Below are positions 31,625 to 39,108 of a stretch of 64,000 bases of DNA, in pieces; the stretch's first letter is position 1; each line of letters opens with the position of its first letter. The notes below the pieces were generated by a model that did no database searches, was not told where the DNA came from, and saw nothing but the letters and a program-made list of their open reading frames with translations. Source of the stretch: an uncultured Lachnospiraceae bacterium (lineage in GTDB: Bacteria; Bacillota; Clostridia; Lachnospirales; Lachnospiraceae); assembly GCA_959022495.1 (NCBI GenBank), contig CAUEYX010000013.1, positions 1 through 64,000 of the forward strand, in the 5' to 3' direction. Position numbers and translations under genes: made by a program.

Positions 31625-33325
31625 TCAGTCTATGCCCGAAGCCCCATCATTTTGAAAGAAATCAAGCAGCTCATCTCTCAGATGGAATTGAATTGTAATC
31701 TCGTCATTTCCATGGACATACACCGTATCGATAAAAGCCAGGAGTACCGACCGATTCAGCACGGTTATATTCTGGTATTTTAAAAATTCTTCTAAAAACG
31801 GATTGCCCGCCGAAGCACCGCGCTCTAGTTTTTCCAGCTCCTCTTCGATGCCGGCAGCCGCCGTATTCAAACGTTCCATTTCACCTGCATAGCGCTCCCT
31901 CATGCGCCGGTATTCCGATTCCGAAAGTTCTCCCAGTTTCCAGTCGCTGTACAGACCGTCATACAAGCTCTGGGTCCGCTGAAATTCCTTTTGTTTCTGG
32001 TCCCGCAGACGTGCCAGCCTGTCTGCGGCAGGATTGCTGCCGGAAACATTGTCCGTATCGTTTTTATTAAAGTTCAGATGGCCCGCCAGTCTGATCATCC
32101 CCTGTACTGCTCCCAGGACAGCCTGATCCAGCCGGTCTTCCCGGATCGATTTCACACCACAGGCTTCCGGGCCTTTCTCTCTGCGGGTACGGCATTTGTA
32201 ATAAATGCGCTCTCTGCAGTGGGAGCGGTGCATGGCTTTCTGACAGCAGGCGCATTTTATCAGCCCGGCAAATTTGTGGACTGTATCTGAATTACTGGCA
32301 GCGCGCGTATCTCTCTGGAAAAGGCGGCAGAGCGCATCGTAGTCTTCCCTGGAAAATGTAGCCTCATGGGTATTTTCTACAACATACCATTCACTCTGGG
32401 GCATGGAAACTTTGTCATGAATTTTATAACTTATTACCTTCTGCCTTCCCTGCACCATATGCCCCAGATTCATTAAGCTGACCAGCTGGGCTTTTACCGT
32501 TGTCCCGCACCAGAGGCCGTCATTCTCCTTCGCATGTGGATTGGAATAGTTCCAGCCTTTTAACTGCTTATACTTTGCGGGGTTGGGAATCCCCAGGGTG
32601 TTAAGCCGCCTGGCCACCGCGTTCAGGCTTAAGCCTTCATGAAGCAGCCAGTCCTTCATCTGCACCTTGACCGGCGCTGTATCGGGGTCAAGAATTAAAT
32701 GATTCTTATCCGCCGGGTCTTTTAGAAATCCCCACGGCGGGAACGCCCCGATAAATTTCCCTTTCGAGCGCTTATCGTCAAAGGTTCTCCGCACCGCATG
32801 GGAGGTAGTGGACGCGAAACGGTCATTGAGCACGCCGTACATAGGTATGTCCAGATTATATACCGCCTCCATATTCGTATAAGTATCCACAAAGGAATCC
32901 ATTGTAGAAATGAAACGTACATTCTTAGACGGAAAGTATTCTTCCAGATAGTACCCCTGATCTGCATAATTTCGAAAGGCCCTTGAGAGCGTTTTCACTA
33001 CAATACAGTTTCCCTCTCCCCTCTCGACAGTGCTGATCATGCGCATAAAATTTTCTCTCTCGTCATCGGTCCCGGTCAGCCCGTCATCCTCAAAAAAGCC
33101 CGCGATCTCATAAGTACCTGGCTCAAAGTAGCTCTCAATCCATGAAGTAAGAATACTTTTCTGATTTTGAATGCTTTCACTTTTCAGCTGAAGGCTATTT
33201 CTCTCCTCCGCGGGAATATTCCTGTTATCTTCTTTGGAGAGACGGATATAAACGCAGATCCGCCACTGTGGCCGGGAACATTCTGCCGTCCCGGATAATG
33301 AAGCATTTTTTCTGGTCCTTCCCAT
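31625..33325 (-). CDS. Large serine recombinase of the biotin element
   Basis: 566 residues from the Met at 33325, which has GGGGGAAGCG upstream. Resolvase domain (CVYIRLSKED, catalytic Ser in RNSLQLKSESIQNQKS, DDGLTGTDDERENF, CIVVKTLSRAFRNY), recombinase domain, zinc ribbon (CACCQKAMHRSHC ... YYKCRTRRE ... ACG) and coiled coil. It differs clearly from the recombinase at 16115, so the two elements are distinct. It ends about 50 bases inside the left terminal repeat, transcribed outwards, the usual position of an integrase at its own attachment site. Confidence 0.93.
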   Translation of the reverse strand: MGRTRKNASLSGTAECSRPQWRICVYIRLSKEDNRNIPAEERNSLQLKSESIQNQKSILTSWIESYFEPGTYEIAGFFEDDGLTGTDDERENFMRMISTVERGEGNCIVVKTLSRAFRNYADQGYYLEEYFPSKNVRFISTMDSFVDTYTNMEAVYNLDIPMYGVLNDRFASTTSHAVRRTFDDKRSKGKFIGAFPPWGFLKDPADKNHLILDPDTAPVKVQMKDWLLHEGLSLNAVARRLNTLGIPNPAKYKQLKGWNYSNPHAKENDGLWCGTTVKAQLVSLMNLGHMVQGRQKVISYKIHDKVSMPQSEWYVVENTHEATFSREDYDALCRLFQRDTRAASNSDTVHKFAGLIKCACCQKAMHRSHCRERIYYKCRTRREKGPEACGVKSIREDRLDQAVLGAVQGMIRLAGHLNFNKNDTDNVSGSNPAADRLARLRDQKQKEFQRTQSLYDGLYSDWKLGELSESEYRRMRERYAGEMERLNTAAAGIEEELEKLERGASAGNPFLEEFLKYQNITVLNRSVLLAFIDTVYVHGNDEITIQFHLRDELLDFFQNDGASGID

Positions 33326-33339
33326 AAAACGCTTCCCCC

Positions 33340-33600
33340 TTAACAGCGTTTTTCCGCGGCGGCCAGACACTGCGCCAGGACGTCCCGGAGGGGTTTTCCA
33401 TCTGAAGAAAACTGAACATGAACAGCAATGTCTCCGCATCTAAAATAATAAGGATTTTTTATCTGGCGCAGATATTCTTCCATACGCTCAGACGCTGGCA
33501 CATGGGGATCAAGCTCTACGTCCCTGATATCTATCCGCAGATCCATAGGCGGGACCGTATCCCGGAGTAATAAAAGCTGTTCTCTTGTCATAGGCATCAT
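33340..33600 (-). CDS. TnpW-like protein beside the second recombinase
   Basis: 86 residues. The C-terminal part, PYYFRCGDIAVHVQFSSDGKPLRDVLAQCLAAAE, follows the TnpW pattern seen at 17845-18030 (hydrophobic strand, then DGKPL and a helix). The N-terminal 45 residues (TREQLLLLRDTVPPMDLRIDI) are extra. It ends 15 bases before the recombinase, so the two are co-transcribed. No function is established for this family. Confidence 0.6.
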   Translation of the reverse strand: MMPMTREQLLLLRDTVPPMDLRIDIRDVELDPHVPASERMEEYLRQIKNPYYFRCGDIAVHVQFSSDGKPLRDVLAQCLAAAEKRC

Positions 33601-33679
33601 TCCCTCAAATCAGGCTCTATCCAGTGTATGCGGCTTTATCCGGATATGTGTCAGAAAGGAACCGGATTAGATAAAATCA

Positions 33680-33703
33680 GGGAGCATCCCGCGGAATGCT
33701 CCC
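33680..33703 (-). terminator. Terminator of the biotin operon
   Basis: Perfect 8-base stem GGGAGCAT / ATGCTCCC, followed on the minus strand by TGATTTTATC, about 25 bases past the bioA stop. It separates bio genes from the recombinase pair. Confidence 0.78.
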
Positions 33704-33728
33704 CTGCCATATTGCTTCATTCTGTAAT

Positions 33729-34931
33729 TTATCGGGTATAAAACCATTCTTTCATCGTACTCAAAACCTGGACAAGCTCGTTTTCCTTGATAATGTACGG
33801 TACCATGGCATAAAAATAATTCAAAAACGGCCGGCTGAACACCCCGTGCTCATAGGCAAATTCCTGACAGCCTTTCAGCGTCTGGGCGTCATACACCTCA
33901 ATACAAACACAGGCTCCCATGATCCGGACTTCCTTGACACGCGGATCGCTGAAATCTTTCATCTCCCGGCGGGTAATCTCTTCAATCCGGTGAATTTTAG
34001 ACATATAATCCTGCTCCTCAAACAGTTCAATGGACTTTAGTGCCACACTGCATGCCAGGGCGTTCCCCATAAAAGTAGGACCGTGCATCAAAGCATGGGA
34101 AGGATCATCGTCGTAAAAGCCTTCATAGACTCTTCGGCTGGCCACCGTGGCCGCATGGCCGATATATCCGCCGGTCAGCGCCTTGCCGAGAACCAGGATA
34201 TCCGGCAGTACCAGATCGGCCACAAAACGGTTCCCGGTACGCCCGAATCCGGTGGCAACTTCATCAAAAATCAGCAGTACCCCATATTTGTCACACAGCT
34301 CTCTCGCCCGCTCTAAGAAGGATAGATCGTACATCTGCATGCCGCCGGCTCCCTGGAGCAGCGGCTCCACAATAAAGCAGTTCAGCCGCGAATGGTATTT
34401 CGAAAACGCGTTCTCCAGGGCTGAAATCTCGGTGGGGATATGCACCACATTTTTACTTTTCCCATAAGCTTTCAGCACAAAATGATAATCCTCGTCATCA
34501 CCGATTTCCATTGTTTTGAATGTATCCCCGTGATAGGCGCGCTCAAGTGCCAGCACCATGGTCCTCTGTGTTTCTCCCCGGTTCATGTAATACTGCAGCG
34601 CCATTTTCAAGGCGACTTCAACTGCCACGCTGCCCGAGTCAGAAAAAAAGCAGTAATCCAGATCGCCCGGAAGCCAGCTCTGCAGTTTGTCTGAAAGTTT
34701 CCGGGCCGCCTGGTGTGTAAGTCCGCCCAGCATGACGTGAGCAAATTTTTTCAGCTGCTCTTCAATCGCTCTGTTTAATTCAGGATGCTTGTATCCATGT
34801 ATCACGCTCCACCAGGAGGACACAGAGTCAATCAATTTCCGGTCTTTGGTATAGAGGTAAACTCCGTCCGCGTCCACAATTTCATAAGGGGCCTTCATGG
34901 TTTTCATCTGTTCGTACGGGTACCAGATCAT
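33729..34931 (-). CDS. bioA: Adenosylmethionine-8-amino-7-oxononanoate aminotransferase
   Basis: 400 residues of the class III PLP aminotransferases. SSWWSVIHGYKHPELN, LIFDEVATGFGRTG and the PLP lysine in ILVLGKALTGGYIG, plus GPTFMGNALACSVAL, mark BioA. It makes 7,8-diaminononanoate from KAPA using S-adenosylmethionine. The length is shorter than E. coli BioA (429) but the core is complete. Its ATG overlaps the bioD stop by 4 bases. Last gene of the bioY-B-D-A operon; no bioF, bioC, bioH or bioW is in the window. Confidence 0.94.
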   Translation of the reverse strand: MIWYPYEQMKTMKAPYEIVDADGVYLYTKDRKLIDSVSSWWSVIHGYKHPELNRAIEEQLKKFAHVMLGGLTHQAARKLSDKLQSWLPGDLDYCFFSDSGSVAVEVALKMALQYYMNRGETQRTMVLALERAYHGDTFKTMEIGDDEDYHFVLKAYGKSKNVVHIPTEISALENAFSKYHSRLNCFIVEPLLQGAGGMQMYDLSFLERARELCDKYGVLLIFDEVATGFGRTGNRFVADLVLPDILVLGKALTGGYIGHAATVASRRVYEGFYDDDPSHALMHGPTFMGNALACSVALKSIELFEEQDYMSKIHRIEEITRREMKDFSDPRVKEVRIMGACVCIEVYDAQTLKGCQEFAYEHGVFSRPFLNYFYAMVPYIIKENELVQVLSTMKEWFYTR

Positions 34932-35626
34932 TTTTCTTTTCCCTCCATGTAAAGTGATTCCAATAATTCAAACGGCATATCCAAATCCACAGCCCCGTCC
35001 TTAACACAGGCAGTGATTTTTACTCCTGTCATATATTCACACATAAAGCGGTTGTCTTCATGGAGTGGATTTCCTTCCTCGTAATGATTAAAAATGATTC
35101 CACGCACCGGAATCTGCCGGGACTTCATATATTCCACGGTAAGCGCGACAGCGTTGATCGTGCCGAGACCGGCATCAGCCACAACCAGACAGCCAAGGTC
35201 CCGCGCTTTGATAAAATCCTCAAGCCAGATTTTCTGTTCGTCGAAACGCAGGGGACACAGAATTCCGCCGGAGCCTTCGACAGTGACATAATCATAAGTT
35301 TCGCACAAACGGTCAAAGTTCTCTAAAACACATCCCATATCGACCGGACTGCCCTCCATGCAGGCAGCCAGATGGGGAGATACAGCGGTCTCATAAATAT
35401 ATGGGCACATGTCTTCCAAAGGCTGTCCAATCCCGGATACATTCTTGACATGCAGCGGATCTCCGGGGATCAGGGCACCATCAGCCCCCCGTTCATTCCC
35501 GCTCACCGCGGCCTTGTAATAAGCCGCGTTTCTGGCGTTTTCTCTGAATTTCTTTAGAATCAGCCCGGTGATATATGTTTTGCCTGTATCTGTTCCGGTT
35601 CCGGTAATAAATAGATTTTTACTCAT
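34928..35626 (-). CDS. bioD: Dethiobiotin synthetase
   Basis: 232 residues from the Met that overlaps the bioB stop by 8 bases; an upstream Met would add 10 residues. The P-loop FITGTGTDTGKTYITG, VEGSGGILCPL and GLGTINAVALTVEY match BioD. It closes the ureido ring of dethiobiotin with CO2 and ATP. Coupled to bioB and bioA by overlaps at both ends. Confidence 0.94.
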   Translation of the reverse strand: MSKNLFITGTGTDTGKTYITGLILKKFRENARNAAYYKAAVSGNERGADGALIPGDPLHVKNVSGIGQPLEDMCPYIYETAVSPHLAACMEGSPVDMGCVLENFDRLCETYDYVTVEGSGGILCPLRFDEQKIWLEDFIKARDLGCLVVADAGLGTINAVALTVEYMKSRQIPVRGIIFNHYEEGNPLHEDNRFMCEYMTGVKITACVKDGAVDLDMPFELLESLYMEGKEK

Positions 35627-36593
35627 TGCACAGCCCTGCCTCATATCCAAGCTCATTTAAAAGTTCCATATCTGTTTTTACTGTTATTCCTGCGGTTGTG
35701 AGCATATCGCCTGAGATAACCGCGTTCGCGCCGGACGTAAAACAGCTTTTCCCCTTATCGCTAAGCAGGCCCCGCCCTCCGGCCAGGCGGATAGAGGCAG
35801 ACGGAAGAATGAAACGGTACACCGCCACAATTCTCCGCATATCTTTCTCCGTAAGTTTTTGATTGTGTTCAAAGGGGGTTCCCGGGATGGGATTGAGCAT
35901 ATTCACCGGTACACTTTTCACGCCGAGATCACGGAGCGTAAACGCCATATCGATCCTGTCTTCCGGCGTTTCCCCAAGTCCCATAATGCCGCCGCTGCAC
36001 ACGGATAGACCTGCTGCCTGGGCAGCGCGGATGGCCTGGATCTTATCGTCAAAGGTATGGGTCGTACAGATATTGGAGAAATTTTTTCTCGATGTCTCCA
36101 AATTGTTATGTACCCGGGTAACGCCTGCCGCTTTCAGTTTCCTAAACTGCTGTTCATTTAACAGCCCGAAGGAAACACATACTGAGATGCCCACATCCCT
36201 GCGGATTTTTTCGACAACCCGGCACATGGCGTCAACCTCCGCGTCAGAAAGCTTCTTTCCGGAGGTAACGATAGAATAGCGCAGCACCCCCTGTCCGTGG
36301 TTGATCTCTGCCTGCTGTATGATCTCCTCATCGGGGAGCAGCGGGTATTCGGACGCACATGTATGGTTATGTGCCGACTGCGCGCAGAATCTGCAGTTTT
36401 CAGAACAGCGCCCGCTTTTTCCATTTATAATCGTACAGATATCGAATTGATTCGAACAGAAATGGCGGCGGATCTGATCGGCGCATTCGCACAGCTCCTC
36501 CAGGGGATGTTCATACAGGTCCATGGCCTCCTCCTTTGTAATCAGCCGTCCGCCTAAAACTTCATCTGTCAGAGCTTTCAAATCTTTTAACAT
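35619..36593 (-). CDS. bioB: Biotin synthase (radical SAM)
   Basis: 324 residues. The radical SAM cluster motif is in GRCSENCRFCAQSAHN (CxxxCxxC); SGGIMGLGETPEDRIDMAF and PVNMLNPIPGTPFE follow, with the Arg of SIRLAGGRG that helps bind the second cluster. It inserts sulfur into dethiobiotin. Second gene of the operon, 50 bases after bioY. Confidence 0.96.
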   Translation of the reverse strand: MLKDLKALTDEVLGGRLITKEEAMDLYEHPLEELCECADQIRRHFCSNQFDICTIINGKSGRCSENCRFCAQSAHNHTCASEYPLLPDEEIIQQAEINHGQGVLRYSIVTSGKKLSDAEVDAMCRVVEKIRRDVGISVCVSFGLLNEQQFRKLKAAGVTRVHNNLETSRKNFSNICTTHTFDDKIQAIRAAQAAGLSVCSGGIMGLGETPEDRIDMAFTLRDLGVKSVPVNMLNPIPGTPFEHNQKLTEKDMRRIVAVYRFILPSASIRLAGGRGLLSDKGKSCFTSGANAVISGDMLTTAGITVKTDMELLNELGYEAGLCNE

Positions 36594-36643
36594 AGAATCA
36601 CATCCTTTTCAACTTATACAGGCACCTTGTCCTGACTCACGGA

Positions 36644-37192
36644 TTACATTTTCTTTATCACAGGGATCAGCCGCTTCCCAAGGATGGCGCCCACGATACA
36701 CAGAACGATGTCTCCCGGAACCGCCAGAATAAAACAATACAGAAACAGCGGCCACAGTCCGATAGGGGTGCCCAGGTAAAGATCACTGATCAAGTAATAA
36801 TATACCATACCGAATCCATACACGATGGCAAGGCCGGTGAAATTAGCGGCCAGAAGGCGCTTGTACCCCGGAGCCGCCGCTCTGCCGGCAATGGTGCCCG
36901 TCACGTATGCCGCGGCAGCGAATCCGATAATATAGCCAAAGCTTGGCCTTAAAACGTAGGAAAGCCCTCCGCCTTCCGCAAATATAGGAAGCCCCACAAG
37001 TCCTAGGAGCATATAAACACCCACGGCAGCCGCACCCATTTTACCGCCAAGCAGAAGCCCCGCGAGCATGGTAAATAAAAACTGCAGAGTAAACGGCACA
37101 TAGGGAACTGGAATGCGGATAAACGCCCCCACAATAATAAGGGCCACAAATAAAGCGCACAAAATTAAATTTTTGGTTCTTTTGTTTCTCAT
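36644..37192 (-). CDS. bioY: Biotin transporter substrate-binding (S) subunit BioY
   Basis: 182 residues with about six helices. IPVPYVPFTLQFLFTMLAGLLLG and GLPIFAEGGGLSYVLRPSFGYIIGF are the BioY signatures. It is the S-component of an ECF biotin importer that needs EcfA/EcfT encoded elsewhere; some BioY also work alone. First gene of the bio operon, behind a BirA-type operator. Together with bioB, bioD and bioA it gives the element both import and late synthesis of biotin. Confidence 0.95.
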   Translation of the reverse strand: MRNKRTKNLILCALFVALIIVGAFIRIPVPYVPFTLQFLFTMLAGLLLGGKMGAAAVGVYMLLGLVGLPIFAEGGGLSYVLRPSFGYIIGFAAAAYVTGTIAGRAAAPGYKRLLAANFTGLAIVYGFGMVYYYLISDLYLGTPIGLWPLFLYCFILAVPGDIVLCIVGAILGKRLIPVIKKM

Positions 37193-37278
37193 TTTCCACT
37201 CCTGTAATTCAAGTTATTTCATTGCTTCTGCAGTCGTCAAAATGGAAATCCGATCCAATTTATCCGCATGACGGAAAA

Positions 37279-37332
37279 AGTTTAGCATACCACAAATAGA
37301 TTGTCAACCTATTATGATTTTTAGTTAACTAA
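37279..37332 (-). promoter_or_regulatory. Biotin operon promoter with BirA-type operator
   Basis: On the minus strand, -35 TTGACA (37302-37307) and -10 TAAACT (37279-37284) are 17 bases apart. Overlapping the -35 is a two-part operator: TTAGTTAACTAA and AGGTTGACAA about 12 bases apart, like Firmicutes BirA boxes (GTTAAC ... GGTTAAC type). It lies inside the element's right end. Confidence 0.75.
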
Positions 37333-37346
37333 CGATCTGGTTTTCA

Positions 37347-37568
37347 TTACCGAATGTTCAGCGGATAAACAACTGCCCCGGTCGGTCCTGTCGGTCCTGT
37401 ACAGCGGCAGGGTCTTGGCGGGCACGGCCTGCACCCGAACGGCTGACATGAACAGCGTCCGGAACCAGACTCTCTGTCCCTCTCATTTCCACAGTCTGCC
37501 GACTGCTCTCTTATCTCACTTACATCTTTTTCTTTCTCTTTCGCCTGTTTTTTTCGAAACCATATCAT
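37347..37568 (-). pseudogene. 5' part of the BclA-like gene, ending in element sequence
   Basis: 73 codons: MIWFRKKQAKEKEKDVSE, a charged segment, then a cysteine- and proline-rich stretch (GRCSCQPFGCRPCPPRPCRC) and the first GPTGPTG of a collagen region. The final AVVYPLNIR is read from the element's terminal repeat. Chromosomal sequence is 37383-37568. The remaining repeats and the C-terminal domain lie at 30262-31549. A short product could still be made and might anchor nothing. The glycosyltransferase gene just upstream is in the same direction. Confidence 0.84.
37359..37377 (-). repeat. Right terminal inverted repeat of the biotin element
   Basis: On the minus strand GGCAGTTGTTTATCCGCTG, 16 of 19 matches to 31555-31573. 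Confidence 0.82.
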
Positions 37569-37618
37569 ATCTTCTGACCTCCTTTCATAATTATTGTATG
37601 TTGAGAATCTTTTTTTGC

Positions 37619-38746
37619 TTATGCCCCGGCACTGTTCCGATCATTCGCATCCGCTCCGGCCCCATCCTGGGCTTCTTTTCTCCCGGCCGCGAAAAAGCTT
37701 TTATTGCTCAGGTAATAAGGGGAATCCGGCTTATACTGCCCTGCCAGTTCATTATAGGCTTCCGCGCGCCGGCGGTCGCCCATGCGGTCATAGCAGACGC
37801 ACAGCGATATGGCCGGCAGGAACCCATAGCAGTCCTCTGCCACAAAAGCGCCGGACCGGGAAGCTTTCTTCGCTTTAAGGGCCTGTTCATACCAGTAGAC
37901 CGCCTGTTCATACTGGTCCCTGTCCAGGAAATGCCTCCCAAGATCACAGCACGTCTCTCCTCTTGGAATATCATAAGCAAATGCCTTTAGGAGCCACTCT
38001 AACGCGCCCTCTTCATCCTCCGCCGCATAGCGGCACACCGCCAGCTGCCGCGTGGCATCAATGCGGTTCTCCACCCAGCTGTCCGGGCGCTTGAGAAACT
38101 CCTGCAGAACCTCAGCCGCCCTTTCATAATGTTTGTGGTACACAAGTTCTCTTCCATAATAATAGAGAGCTCTGCTGTCAAAAGCCTCTCCTTCCCGCTC
38201 CATCTCCTCGTAGATCCTGAGATTTCGGCTGCCGTCCCCTTCCTTTTCCTTGCGGTGTTCGATGAGAATATCCGCATAGTGGATCTTTCCCCTTGGCGGA
38301 ATGACCTCATGGACGCGCCCCAGGAAACAGAACCCGCTGTGGTTCTTCACCAGCCTTTCTCGGTAATAGCTGAAAGTGCTCCTCCCGCTTTCGTCAAATG
38401 CCACCGCGTAGGGCATCATGACCACATCTACATCCGGTGTGAGAACCTTTTTCAGCTTTTTGAGCTTCTGTCTATTTTCTTCGGATATGACATCATCCGC
38501 GTCCAGCCACATCAGATAGTTTTTATGGCCCTTTGACAGGGCAAAATTTCTCGCCGCCGAGAAGTCATCCCTCCAGATAAAATCATAGACTTGATCCGTA
38601 TACCGCCCCGCCACGTCCTTTGTTTTATCTTCTGACCCGGTGTCCACTATAATAATCTCATCCACCGCGTCTTTCACACTCTCCAGACAGCGCCCGAGTA
38701 CATCTTCCTCATTTTTAACGATCATGCACAGACTAATGGATATCAT
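37619..38746 (-). CDS. Family 2 glycosyltransferase with TPR-like C-terminus
   Basis: 375 residues from the Met after GGAAGGAAATT. N-terminal GT2 domain: SLCMIVKNEEDVLGRCLESV, IIIVDTGSEDKT, and the DAD motif in YLMWLDADDVI. The C-terminal half (about 210-360) has TPR-like repeats (YHKHYERAAEVLQEFL, DRDQYEQAVYWYEQAL). It lies 51 bases upstream of the collagen-like 5' fragment. In C. difficile the glycosyltransferase gene sgtA stands before bclA3 and glycosylates it, so a similar role on the now broken collagen-like protein is likely. Confidence 0.88.
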   Translation of the reverse strand: MISISLCMIVKNEEDVLGRCLESVKDAVDEIIIVDTGSEDKTKDVAGRYTDQVYDFIWRDDFSAARNFALSKGHKNYLMWLDADDVISEENRQKLKKLKKVLTPDVDVVMMPYAVAFDESGRSTFSYYRERLVKNHSGFCFLGRVHEVIPPRGKIHYADILIEHRKEKEGDGSRNLRIYEEMEREGEAFDSRALYYYGRELVYHKHYERAAEVLQEFLKRPDSWVENRIDATRQLAVCRYAAEDEEGALEWLLKAFAYDIPRGETCCDLGRHFLDRDQYEQAVYWYEQALKAKKASRSGAFVAEDCYGFLPAISLCVCYDRMGDRRRAEAYNELAGQYKPDSPYYLSNKSFFAAGRKEAQDGAGADANDRNSAGA

Positions 38747-38901
38747 AATTTCCTTCCTTTCTTTCATGAGCCTTTCATACTTATGCTGTCAGTCCCAATC
38801 TCAATGGCCCGCCTTCCGGGTGTTCCATCCCCTATCAGTCTATGTGCATCCGCTTCCCTGTGTTCCCATCCTGCATCTTTACTAACGCAGCCTGTCATTT
38901 T

Positions 38902-39012
38902 ATGCATTTTTATATGTCAAAAATGTGTTTTTATGCACAATAATGTGAAATTATGCATATTATTGTTTTTTATCAATTTTCTCTTGCATAATTATAAATT
39001 CTGGTGTATAGT
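38902..39012 (+). promoter_or_regulatory. argG promoter with ARG-box-like repeats
   Basis: -35 TTGCAT (38984-38989) and -10 TATAGT (39007-39012) are 17 bases apart. Four AT-rich imperfect palindromes resemble ArgR/AhrC boxes: about 38902-38919, 38924-38938 (TGTGTTTTTATGCAC), 38944-38958 (TGTGAAATTATGCAT) and 38984-39000 (TTGCATAATTATAAATT, over the -35). Repression by arginine is likely. The rest of 38747-39108 has nothing else clear. Confidence 0.68.
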
Positions 39013-39108
39013 ATGTTCTAGCTTGTAAAAGCCATAAGATCATCCGATTTACGCCCTGCTGGCGCAGGGCAGAACAGCGAATAAAAATACATTCAGGAGG
39101 CAATTGAT

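Larger units (their letters stand above)
31550..37382. mobile_element. 5.8 kb recombinase-biotin element inserted in a collagen-like gene
   Basis: Ends are imperfect inverted repeats GGCAGT-N2-TTTAT-N-CGCTG (31555-31573; inverted at 37359-37377). Three bases outside each lies a shared GT core (31550-31551 and 37381-37382). Joining the flanks at the core gives GGACCGACGGGTCC, a near palindrome that restores a Gly-Pro-Thr reading frame between the two halves of the collagen gene. Content: serine recombinase, TnpW-like protein, bioA, bioD, bioB, bioY. No mobilization genes. Length 5,831 bases counting one core. Inferred from these signals; no empty site was available. Confidence 0.82.
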
